Below, piece after piece: positions 36,883 to 44,311 of a stretch of 64,000 bases of DNA. The notes under the pieces were generated by a model that worked only from the letters and a program-made list of their open reading frames with translations, had not been told where the DNA came from and did not search any database. The DNA lies in the NCBI GenBank assembly GCA_947629375.1, contig CANRDN010000003.1:1-64000 (forward strand), written 5' to 3'. How positions within the stretch are numbered: the first letter of the stretch is position 1; every line of letters starts with the position of its first letter. Made by a program: the position numbers and the translations under genes. This DNA is from an uncultured Bacilli bacterium. Lineage in GTDB: Bacteria; Bacillota_I; Bacilli_A; RF39; UBA660.

Positions 36883-36902
36883 ATAATTATAAGTTATACG
36901 AT
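36883..36902 (-). repeat. Recombination-site-like repeat R4
   Basis: ATAATTATAAGTTATACGAT, exact inverse of R3, starting 6 nt after the recombinase stop. The leader GGAAAGGAGT and the next gene follow, as after R2. Confidence 0.85.
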
Positions 36903-36933
36903 ATTTTTTGTTGGAAAGGAGTATGAAATTAGT

Positions 36934-37179
36934 ATGAATGATGCAGTTGTAGCTGTAATTATTTTTGTGGTAATACCACTTGTTCTTATTGAGAGAATAT
37001 TAATTGCAAGTGAATTTTATAGGGTAGCCTGTATGAAGGGACACGGTGAAATGAAATACTATGCATTTGTATTATTATTTGGTATTACAGGATGTCTTTT
37101 AGTAACAGCTTTACCAAATGTGAATGAATATACAACAAAAATTAATAATAAAAAAATAAATAATTTACCAGAATTATAG
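36934..37179 (+). CDS. Small two-helix membrane protein
   Basis: An 81-aa protein with membrane helices at about 4-24 and 42-60 and a short polar tail. The loop contains FYRVACMKGH. GGAAAGGAG lies upstream, right behind repeat R4. Ten bases separate it from the 603-aa gene, so the two are co-transcribed. No family recognised. Confidence 0.7.
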   Translation: MNDAVVAVIIFVVIPLVLIERILIASEFYRVACMKGHGEMKYYAFVLLFGITGCLLVTALPNVNEYTTKINNKKINNLPEL

Positions 37180-37188
37180 GAGTGAAGT

Positions 37189-39000
37189 ATGGAGAAGTAT
37201 TCAAGAGTATTTTATTTTAATAATTGTTTATATTTGGAAAATAGTCCCATTGTAGTTTTAGCTGGAGCTATATTAAAAGATAATATTACAAATGATATTG
37301 TTGGACAACTTAAATTAAAAAATGTTAGTGAAAAAACAATAAAATCTATTGAATTTGAACTGGATTTATATGATTCAGCAGGTGAACCACAAGAAGAAAA
37401 AGTAAATAGTGAGTTTTTGGATTTAGACATTCAAAGTGATATGGTATTTGGTTCGGATTTAGCAATTGATTTACCATATAATAATACGAGATCCTTCAAA
37501 GTAAAAATAAATAAGGTTGTTTTCGTAAATGGAGAAACTTGGAACAATAAGAAAGAATTTGTCCGATTAGAAAAACAAAAACTTTTTTCAATTTTAGATT
37601 ATAATGAACTAGATTTTTTTTATAAAAAAATTGGGAATAATAATTCAAAATATGTTCCAATTGAAAAAAAAGACATTTGGATATGTTCTTGTGGTAATGT
37701 TAATTTGGCAAATGAAAAAGTATGTACTTGTTGTTATTTAGAAAAAAATGTAATTTTAAATATAAATTTTGATAAGTTGAAAAAAGAATCAAAAAAAGAA
37801 TTGTATGATATATCAAAATATTACTTGGAAGAAACATCAAATATTGATGATATAAGGACAGCAAAAGAAAATTTTTTGTATTTAGAAAATTATAAAGACT
37901 CAGATAAAAAAGTTGAAGAATGTACACAAAAAATAAAAAAGATTGAAAAAGAGAAAAAGGAAAAAACAAAGAAGATTAAAAAAATTTTAATTTTTTCTAT
38001 TTCAATAATATTGATTGTTGGAGCATATTTTTTAATAACAATGGTTATGATACCATTTAAAAATTATTACGATGCATTAACATATATGAAGCAAGAAAAA
38101 TATGAAGAAGCAGTTGAAAAGCTAAAAACCCTTCCTGAATATTTCGGTGATGCTAAAAAATTAATAAATAGTTGGTATTATAGTTATGCAAACAAACTTT
38201 TTGATGAAAAACAATATGAAAAAGCATATATGTTTTATAGAGAGTCAAGTTTAGACATAAACGATGAAAGAATGATTGAATGTACATATTTGTATGCAAG
38301 TGATCTTTTCGAACAAAAAGAATATGAAGAGGCATATGATAAGTTTAATAAATATCCAGACTATAAAGATTCAAAAAATAAGGAAAAAGAATCTGCATTA
38401 TATGTTGGAAATGACTATATGAACTTAGAAGAGTATAGTAAAGCCAAAGAATGGTATAAAAAAATTCCGGATGAAAAAAAGATTACTCAAGTTAATGAAA
38501 AAATGTATTCATATGTTAAATCTCACAATAACGATAAGGATGAAAAGACTTATGATTACCTAGCGTCATTGATTGAAGATAAATATAAAGAAGAAGATGC
38601 AATTAATATGTACAATGATTTGTACAAAACAAGATGTATAATAGTAACTAATAATGAAAAGGATAATACATTAGATGTTCAAAGTAGCATTAGTAGAAAA
38701 GAGAGATTGTATGCACATTTTAAGATACTTGATAGTAATATTCCAAAAGAAAAGATAAAATTATATGAGCAAATTGAGGGTAATAATTACGGAGATCACT
38801 TTAAAGAAAGATTCAATAAAGTTTATGGATATTCTGAATACAATTTCTCAAGAGATGATTGGGAGTTGGCGGAATATCGTCTTAACAAGTCTTTATCAGA
38901 CTCAGACTATATGTATATAAGCTATATGCATATAAGGCTTTTTGATGCAGTCACAGGAAAGGAATTATGTTATAGGGTTGTATCTTTATACTATGATTGA
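37189..39000 (+). CDS. Membrane protein with zinc ribbon and TPR-like repeats
   Basis: A 603-aa protein. Residues about 10-130 form a beta-rich domain with LENSPIVVLAGAILKDN and VKINKVVFVNGETW. A zinc ribbon follows (CSCGNVNLANEKVCTCC, about 165-181), then a charged coiled coil, one membrane helix (about 266-288), and four to five TPR-like helical hairpins with the repeat Y-x2-A-x4-K-x-LPEY / YEEAYDKFNKYPDYKDS (about 295-430). The C-terminal 150 residues are mixed. Proteins of this layout occur in Firmicutes chromosomes; the function is unknown. Confidence 0.8.
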   Translation: MEKYSRVFYFNNCLYLENSPIVVLAGAILKDNITNDIVGQLKLKNVSEKTIKSIEFELDLYDSAGEPQEEKVNSEFLDLDIQSDMVFGSDLAIDLPYNNTRSFKVKINKVVFVNGETWNNKKEFVRLEKQKLFSILDYNELDFFYKKIGNNNSKYVPIEKKDIWICSCGNVNLANEKVCTCCYLEKNVILNINFDKLKKESKKELYDISKYYLEETSNIDDIRTAKENFLYLENYKDSDKKVEECTQKIKKIEKEKKEKTKKIKKILIFSISIILIVGAYFLITMVMIPFKNYYDALTYMKQEKYEEAVEKLKTLPEYFGDAKKLINSWYYSYANKLFDEKQYEKAYMFYRESSLDINDERMIECTYLYASDLFEQKEYEEAYDKFNKYPDYKDSKNKEKESALYVGNDYMNLEEYSKAKEWYKKIPDEKKITQVNEKMYSYVKSHNNDKDEKTYDYLASLIEDKYKEEDAINMYNDLYKTRCIIVTNNEKDNTLDVQSSISRKERLYAHFKILDSNIPKEKIKLYEQIEGNNYGDHFKERFNKVYGYSEYNFSRDDWELAEYRLNKSLSDSDYMYISYMHIRLFDAVTGKELCYRVVSLYYD

Positions 39001-39340
39001 AACTGAGAATTTACAAATAGGTTGTTGCAAGCCACTATTAGCAGATGATAAATCCTGTTTTATAGTGTTGAATATAAAAAATTTAAAGCATAAAGATTCT
39101 TGCTTTGATAAAGTGGTTTTTAACAATGTTAAATTTATTGAAGGAAAAAATATAATAACTGGTGGTATTGATAATGGTATATATGCACACATATCTGATA
39201 AAGATGGATGTTGTAGATTTTCTATATGTTTTACAAATAATTATGACTATTTTATTTTCAATATTAGAATTAATGATATTGATGTTGGTAGATTTAAAGT
39301 TGATTTAGGAAAATACACAATATCTATGTGTCGCAAATAA
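38993..39340 (+). CDS. Uncharacterised small protein
   Basis: A 115-aa beta-rich protein with no signal or membrane segment, containing four cysteine-bearing strands (GCCKPL, DGCCRF). The start is uncertain. ATG 38993 overlaps the stop of the 603-aa gene and suggests translational coupling; an in-frame TTG at 38942 would add 17 residues inside that gene. No family recognised. Confidence 0.55.
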   Translation: MIETENLQIGCCKPLLADDKSCFIVLNIKNLKHKDSCFDKVVFNNVKFIEGKNIITGGIDNGIYAHISDKDGCCRFSICFTNNYDYFIFNIRINDIDVGRFKVDLGKYTISMCRK

Positions 39341-39424
39341 ATACATAATATATGGTATAAAAGGAAAATATTTTTTTATAAATTAATTTCGTTATTAGGG
39401 CATATACATTTATAGAGGTGTCCT

Positions 39425-39559
39425 ATGAAAGATAAATATAAAGTAAATAGTATATACAAAAATGAAGGTGTTGCATTAAATGAAGTAATGAACACCTTTT
39501 TAATTTCTTTTCTAGATAGAGAGTTTAATAATATAGGTATTTTTAGATATGATAACTGA
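39425..39559 (+). CDS. 44-aa protein overlapping the serine recombinase gene
   Basis: A short gene with a good GAGGTG site seven nt before its ATG. The product has LNEVMNTFLISFLDREF, an amphipathic helix that could bind a partner. It overlaps the recombinase start by 11 nt (ATGATAACTGA), so translation is coupled. A size and position like this would suit an accessory factor for the recombinase (directionality or stability). That is an inference. Confidence 0.6.
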   Translation: MKDKYKVNSIYKNEGVALNEVMNTFLISFLDREFNNIGIFRYDN

Positions 39560-41138
39560 TACATATAAAGTAGGTATTTATTTAAGATTATCTAGAGAAG
39601 ATGAAAGATTAGGAGAAAGTGGAAGTATTTCTACTCAAAGAGATTTATTGCTAAATTACATAAAGGATAACAATTTAACATATGTTGATGAATATGTAGA
39701 TGATGGGGTCTCAGGAACAACTTTTGATAGAGCTGGTTTTAACCGTATGATCAAAGATTGTGAAGAAAAAAAGATAAATATGATTATTACAAAAGACACA
39801 TCAAGACTTGGTCGTGATCATATTGAATTTGGTTATTATGTTGAAAGGTATTTTCCTGAACATAACATTAGGTATGTAGCAGTAAATGATGGAGTAGATA
39901 CTTTTAATAGAAATAATTCTGCTAATGATATGTTGGTGTTTAAAAGTGCTTTTAATGATATGTATGTTAAAGATATATCTAATAAACTAAGAAGTTCACT
40001 TTATACGAAGAAACGAAATGGCTTGTTTGTAGGGTGTTATGCTCCTTTTGGTTATAAGAAAAAAGACGATGATAAACACAAACTTGAAATAGATGAAGTA
40101 CAAGCAAATGTCGTTAGAAGAATATTCGATATGTTTATTGATGGTTATAGCCTAACGCAAATATGTGACATTTTAACAAGAGAGCATATTAAAACACCAA
40201 GTATGTATAAGAATATGAAATTAGGTCAAGATAATGTTCATTACGGAGTATGGTCACCAAGAACTGTGGATAATATTTTAAGAAATCCAACTTATATTGG
40301 AAATTTAACGCAATGTCGTAATAGAAAAGTAAGTTATAAATCTAAAAAGGTAGTTCATACGAGTCCTGATGATTGGGTAATTGCTTACAATGCTGTAGAA
40401 TCAATTATTGATAAAGAAACATTTGAATTAGCTGAAAAAATGTTTAAAAGTAATAAAAATCACGGAACCAAAGGAAATGGCATAACCGATAAGCTTTTAT
40501 TGAGAGGGTTAATTTATTGTAGGGAATGTCATCATACGATAGGGTTTAGAGATCATCCACAAAAAACAGACAAATATGGATTAGTTCATAGAATTTATGG
40601 TAATTGTAATTATTGGTCTAAAAGAAAAAAACAAAATGTATGCACACCTCATTCAATAAAATATAGTGATGTAGAAGATAAAGTTTTAGAAGATTTAAAA
40701 GAAAATATAAAAAGATATTATGATAAAGACAATGTCGAAAATATAATTATGAATTCCCAAAGATTAGAAAAGAAAATAAACAATATAAAATGTGAAATTA
40801 ATAAACTTAAAAATAATATTGAATCTTGTAATAAAAAGATAGAAGCTTGTTACAATGATAAATTAGAAGGAAATATTACTTTAGAAATATATAAAAGAAT
40901 CTTTGACAATCTAACATTAGAAATAGATAGTGATAATAAGAAAATAAAGGAAGAAGAAAAACTCTTGGATGATTTAGAAAACAATAAGTCTAGGTTTAAA
41001 GATTTATATTTAAAAAAAATAAAAGAACTTTTGGATATGAAAATTTTATCTCGTTCATTAATTTGTTCTTTGATTGAAAAAATAGAGATTGATGAAAATA
41101 AAAATATTAATATATTTTATAAATTTGGAGTAATTTAA
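39549..41138 (+). CDS. Large serine recombinase
   Basis: A 529-aa site-specific recombinase, probably the integrase of the element. The N-terminal resolvase domain has the catalytic serine S15 (YLRLSRED) and TKDTSRLGRDHIEFGYY. The recombinase domain contains YAPFGYKK and the ARRIFDMFIDGYS-like VRRIFDMFIDGY. The zinc ribbon starts CREC (324-327) and continues with GNCNYW and VCTPH. A coiled coil at about 400-480 is typical of this family and controls directionality. It is translated from inside the 44-aa gene. GC content is similar to its neighbours. Confidence 0.95.
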   Translation: MITDTYKVGIYLRLSREDERLGESGSISTQRDLLLNYIKDNNLTYVDEYVDDGVSGTTFDRAGFNRMIKDCEEKKINMIITKDTSRLGRDHIEFGYYVERYFPEHNIRYVAVNDGVDTFNRNNSANDMLVFKSAFNDMYVKDISNKLRSSLYTKKRNGLFVGCYAPFGYKKKDDDKHKLEIDEVQANVVRRIFDMFIDGYSLTQICDILTREHIKTPSMYKNMKLGQDNVHYGVWSPRTVDNILRNPTYIGNLTQCRNRKVSYKSKKVVHTSPDDWVIAYNAVESIIDKETFELAEKMFKSNKNHGTKGNGITDKLLLRGLIYCRECHHTIGFRDHPQKTDKYGLVHRIYGNCNYWSKRKKQNVCTPHSIKYSDVEDKVLEDLKENIKRYYDKDNVENIIMNSQRLEKKINNIKCEINKLKNNIESCNKKIEACYNDKLEGNITLEIYKRIFDNLTLEIDSDNKKIKEEEKLLDDLENNKSRFKDLYLKKIKELLDMKILSRSLICSLIEKIEIDENKNINIFYKFGVI

Positions 41139-41143
41139 GATGT

Positions 41144-41172
41144 TTGACAACTATATGTGGATATGCTAATAT
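41144..41172 (+). promoter_or_regulatory. Strong promoter of the M20 peptidase leader
   Basis: A consensus TTGACA (41144-41149), exactly 17 bp, then TAATAT (41167-41172) with the TGc extension. It is the best sigma-A-type promoter in the window. It starts 5 bp behind the recombinase stop. Confidence 0.88.
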
Positions 41173-41211
41173 AAAGCCATCAATGAGAATTTGAGAAAGG
41201 ATGTTATTTAT

Positions 41212-41274
41212 ATGAAAAAGATTATAAACAATAAAACTTGGCGTCATATGGGTAACACTTATACAAATCGATAA
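41212..41274 (+). CDS. 20-aa leader peptide of an attenuator
   Basis: A 21-codon frame, MKKIINNKTWRHMGNTYTNR, with AAAGGA upstream. Its last third overlaps the first strand of hairpin 1-2. The product is not expected to have a function of its own; stalling of the ribosome on it should decide which hairpin forms downstream. The peptide resembles the short leaders before ribosome-protection and ABC-F resistance genes in kind, but I cannot assign it to a known one. Confidence 0.75.
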   Translation: MKKIINNKTWRHMGNTYTNR

Positions 41275-41321
41275 CAATTTCGATTATAGGTATAAGTGGA
41301 TTTTTGCATTGCTTATACCTG
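41255..41321 (+). promoter_or_regulatory. Mutually exclusive leader hairpins
   Basis: CACTTATAC (41256-41264) pairs with GTATAAGTG (41290-41298), with an inner stem AATCGA / TCGATT. The second strand can instead pair further down: AGGTATAAG (41288-41296) with CTTATACCT (41312-41320). The two folds share bases and cannot both form. Ribosome position on the leader frame (41212-41274) would select between them. Confidence 0.78.
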
Positions 41322-41346
41322 TATGAAAAATAAATAAAAGAACTTA

Positions 41347-41389
41347 GAGGAGTACAGGTTTAAAACTATAACTTGTATTCCTTTTTTAT
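41347..41389 (+). terminator. Intrinsic terminator in the leader of the M20 peptidase
   Basis: AGGAGTACAGGTT (41348-41360) pairs with AACTTGTATTCCT (41370-41382, two G-U pairs), then a T run. It stops transcription before the peptidase unless it is overridden. The gene begins about 65 bases later. Confidence 0.85.
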
Positions 41390-41452
41390 AGAGATAGTGT
41401 TTTCAAAGGGTAAAGCAATGTAGTAAAAAAATGAAAAAGGAAGGAAAATACT

Positions 41453-42490
41453 ATGGATGTAAAAGAAATATTAAAAAAATTAGTTAGTTATAATACAATC
41501 AAAGACAATCAAAACAAAGAGATTATGGATTTTATTGAGAATTATTTAAAAAATTATAATTTTACTATTACAAGAATTAATAAATGTTTAGTTGCTTATA
41601 ATAGTGAAACACCTAATATTGGCTTCATTGGGCATACTGATACAGTTGATTATGAATCGTGGGATGGTAATCCATTCATACTTCAGGAAAAGAAAGACAA
41701 GTTAATTGGTCTTGGAGCTTGTGATATGAAAGGCGGTTTAGCGGCAATACTATCTACTATTTCAAAAATAGATTTGACTAAAAATAAACTAGCACTATAT
41801 TTTACAAATGATGAAGAAATTAGTTTTGAAGGAATAAAAACTATAAAAGGATATATTATTCCTGAAAATATTATTATTGGAGAACCTACCAACAACATAC
41901 CTATTTATGGTACTAAAGGAGTTTTAGAATTAAAAATAGAATTTTATGGAATTAAGTGTCACTCTTCAACTCCAGAGAAAGGTGTTAATGCTATTTATGA
42001 AAGCATTAAGTTTATTGAAACTATTCAAAATTATTATGAAAAGGAAATAAAGAAAGAAATAGTAAAAGATTTTGAAGTTCCTTATACAACGATGAATATA
42101 GGAATGATTAAAGGTGGAGAGTCCGTTAACTCTGTAGCAGGAAAATGTGAGATTAGTATAGACTTTAGAATTGCAAAGAGTGAACAAATAGAAAGAATAA
42201 CTAAAAAGATTAAAGACTTATTAAAACAATACAATTCTAAATTAACGATAAAACAAAATATTCCACCAAAGATAAATAAAACTGATATAGGATTCTTAGA
42301 AGAAATTTCTTCTAAAAAAGAAACTAAGTGTTATTTAACAGAGGGATCATATATTGATAAAAACTTTATTATATTAGGTCCTGGACCAGATACATCTCAT
42401 CAAAAAAATGAATATGTTAATTTAAGTTCACTAGAAGAAACAGAAAAACTATATAAAAAAATAATAGAATTTTATAATGGGTTAAAATAG
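41453..42490 (+). CDS. M20 metallopeptidase/deacylase (ArgE/DapE family)
   Basis: A 345-aa di-zinc amidohydrolase cutting an N-acyl or peptide bond. Metal and catalytic residues are in place: H61 (GHTDTV, with D63), D91 (GACDMKGG), E121 and E122 (NDEE), E144 (EPTN) and H316 (TSHQ), with the dimerisation domain (about 170-280, HSSTPEKGVNA) between. The true substrate is unknown. It is the only gene behind a strong attenuated promoter, placed as cargo at the right end of a mobile element, which suggests removal of a toxic compound rather than lysine or arginine synthesis. AAGGAAGG precedes the ATG. Confidence 0.92.
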   Translation: MDVKEILKKLVSYNTIKDNQNKEIMDFIENYLKNYNFTITRINKCLVAYNSETPNIGFIGHTDTVDYESWDGNPFILQEKKDKLIGLGACDMKGGLAAILSTISKIDLTKNKLALYFTNDEEISFEGIKTIKGYIIPENIIIGEPTNNIPIYGTKGVLELKIEFYGIKCHSSTPEKGVNAIYESIKFIETIQNYYEKEIKKEIVKDFEVPYTTMNIGMIKGGESVNSVAGKCEISIDFRIAKSEQIERITKKIKDLLKQYNSKLTIKQNIPPKINKTDIGFLEEISSKKETKCYLTEGSYIDKNFIILGPGPDTSHQKNEYVNLSSLEETEKLYKKIIEFYNGLK

Positions 42491-42499
42491 AAGTTTAAA

Positions 42500-42525
42500 A
42501 CTTTGGTGAGTTTATGTTATTACTC
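42500..42525 (+). other. attR, right junction of the mobile element
   Basis: Element arm ACTTTGGTGAGT (42500-42511) runs into the core GTTTATGTTAT (42510-42520). Host sequence resumes as ACT CCA GCC CTA, in frame with the 5' half of the lipoprotein gene. Confidence 0.88.
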
Positions 42526-43238
42526 CAGCCCTAAATAAAAGTTTCAAGTTTCAAAGTAACTGGCCATTAAATAATTCACAGATTTATATCCTAGAATCAA
42601 TTTTAAACGATGTTAATTCAGATAGTAACAGAAAAGTAAAAGAAGTATCTGGTGGATATGAAATAACAACAAAAGTTAATTATCCTAATAATATTGGTTT
42701 AATTAATCAAAAAATCTACTTAGATGAAGATGCTAATATTAAGAAAATAGAAGTTTATAATGACAAAGGCATAACAGAAATGTTAATGACATTTAATAAA
42801 ATAAATGAAAAGCCTACATTCGATTCTGATTTCTTTGATTTAGATAGTATTATTTCAGATATTGATGTAGAAGAAAAAGACGAAGAAACAACTGGTTCTA
42901 TCGACAATATAATTTATCCACTATATGTTCCAAGTGGTACAGTATTAACTAATGAAGAAAAAGTAAGCAAAGATAAAGGAGAAAGAATTATTCTAACTTT
43001 TGATGGAGAAAAACCTTTCTTATTAGTAGAAGAAACAGCAAATGTGGAAAAAGATTTCTCTATAGTACCAATATTTGGTGAACCATCATTTTTAAATGAT
43101 ACTGTTGGTGCGATAACTGAAAACTCACTTAGTTGGACTAGTGGAGGAATTGATTACTATTTAGTATCAGATGTTATGGGAACAGCAGAACTTATTGAGA
43201 TTGCTAATTCTATAAGTGTTATACCGATAATGAAATAG
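42510..43238 (+). pseudogene. LolA-like/DUF4367-type lipoprotein, 3' half
   Basis: An open frame of 242 codons plus stop, without its own start near the junction, encoding PALNKSFKFQSNWPLNNSQI and a domain ending GTAELIEIANSISVIP that is typical of DUF4367. Joined at the core to 33849-34118 it gives one 332-aa lipoprotein. Internal ATG 42780 could yield a 152-aa fragment but has no good ribosome-binding site. An intrinsic terminator follows. Confidence 0.93.
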
Positions 43239-43256
43239 GGCTCTGCTCTTTTTTTC
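43237..43256 (+). terminator. Terminator after the lipoprotein gene
   Basis: AGGGC / GCTCT (43237-43241 with 43245-43249, one G-U), a 3-nt loop and a T7 tail. Confidence 0.75.
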
Positions 43257-43294
43257 TTTTCTAAATTATCTTATAATATAGCTAAGGTGGTACT

Positions 43295-44254
43295 ATGGAT
43301 ATTGTAGAAATGATTAATGAATGCAATACTGATGAAGAACTTAAAGCTTTAGCAAGAGAAACCATCGAAGGATTTAGTAATCTTGCTCAAAAAGAAAATT
43401 ACAATCGTAAATATATAGGTGCAGATTTAGATATAAATCCTCGTGACTATCATTTAGCAGAACCCAATTTAAAAACAAGAGAGAAGTTTGACTTTAATTA
43501 TTTATGGACGGGATATATCCCTTTAGGAACAAAAGTTGTTTATGGTTATTGTTGTTCACCAACTACTAAAACATCTTTTCATAGTGGTTATTATTTCTAT
43601 GTGGATGACGATAGTTATGTCTACGAGTTTTTTAAATACCTTAAAGGAAAAGATATAGAAACTGAATTTGATATTATCTTTTTAGCTTATATCTTTGTTA
43701 TGAACTGGCTTAATAAAAAGAGAGTTAACTTTAATGGAAGAGAAAGGGAAGATATTGATAGACTCCTTATAAAAGATGATGACTTTTTTTATAGACCTAC
43801 TAAAGAACATAGTATTAAAGACTTTTACTTTAATGGAAGCGCAATGTGCAGTGAAATTTCTCTTTTAGCAGAAAACTTAATGAGTATATTTGGACTAGAT
43901 GTTATGTATGTTGTAGATAAAAATCACGTCTATAATATTTATATTGATCATTATGATCCAGAAGATTTAGAAAAAATAAGATCATATATAGTGGATTTTT
44001 CTGGATGGGTCGACTGTATAAATGAAAAGTTTGAAGTTGTTGGAATATCTCCTTTCATAACGGAAATTGAAAATGGTAACCAATCTTTATTAAAAGAAAT
44101 GGTTGAAGATGGAAAAAGAATAGAAGTAAACGAGTATATAGTTTTCAACATCAATGGGGAAAATTATGAGTTATCTTTAAATAAAAAAAGAGAATATGGG
44201 ATAGATTATAATAAGAATAGTGAAAAGAAACTTACTTTAAATAAAGCATTATAA
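43295..44254 (+). CDS. Transglutaminase-like cysteine protein
   Basis: A 319-aa soluble protein. The segments SAMCSEIS (C185), KNHVYNIYI (H211) and VDFSGW (D234) make a Cys-His-Asp triad in the order and spacing of the transglutaminase/papain-like superfamily. The N-terminal 140 residues include NYLWTGYIPLGTKVVYGYCC. There is no signal peptide, so it would act in the cytoplasm, as a protease, amidase or acyl-transfer enzyme; which one cannot be read. It has its own promoter (TATAAT 43272-43277). The family call rests on three motifs. Confidence 0.7.
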   Translation: MDIVEMINECNTDEELKALARETIEGFSNLAQKENYNRKYIGADLDINPRDYHLAEPNLKTREKFDFNYLWTGYIPLGTKVVYGYCCSPTTKTSFHSGYYFYVDDDSYVYEFFKYLKGKDIETEFDIIFLAYIFVMNWLNKKRVNFNGREREDIDRLLIKDDDFFYRPTKEHSIKDFYFNGSAMCSEISLLAENLMSIFGLDVMYVVDKNHVYNIYIDHYDPEDLEKIRSYIVDFSGWVDCINEKFEVVGISPFITEIENGNQSLLKEMVEDGKRIEVNEYIVFNINGENYELSLNKKREYGIDYNKNSEKKLTLNKAL

Positions 44255-44286
44255 AATTTGTTTTTGTTTTCTTTTTAAATATATCG

Positions 44287-44295
44287 TGTTATAAT
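44287..44295 (+). promoter_or_regulatory. Extended -10 promoter
   Basis: TGt TATAAT with the box at 44290-44295, sixteen nt before ATG 44312. No clear -35. Confidence 0.6.
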
Positions 44296-44311
44296 TTTCT
44301 TGGTGATTGGT

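Larger units (their letters stand above)
34125..42517 (+). mobile_element. 8.4-kb integrated element with serine and tyrosine recombinases
   Basis: An integrated element of about 8,391 bp between two copies of GTTTATGTTAT, taking the centre GT of the core as the crossover. It holds a 60-aa Cys/His protein, a 370-aa protein, a tyrosine recombinase, three accessory genes, a 44-aa protein overlapping a large serine recombinase, and an attenuator-controlled M20 peptidase. No relaxase, coupling protein, replication initiator or phage structural gene is present, so it is not self-transmissible by sequence. It splits a host lipoprotein gene in frame. The large serine recombinase is the best candidate integrase; the tyrosine recombinase cannot be excluded. 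Confidence 0.9.

Noticed and set aside
34201-36902. Insertion sequence ends for R1-R4
   Set aside because: No transposase is framed, and the repeats sit beside a tyrosine recombinase and terminators; a recombination-site reading fits better.
34140-42500. Conjugative or phage nature of the element
   Set aside because: No relaxase, VirB4/VirD4-like ATPase, replication initiator, terminase or capsid gene is present.
42514-42534. Small frame starting at ATG 42514 with GGTGAG before it
   Set aside because: It ends after six codons, out of frame with the lipoprotein; not a rescue start.
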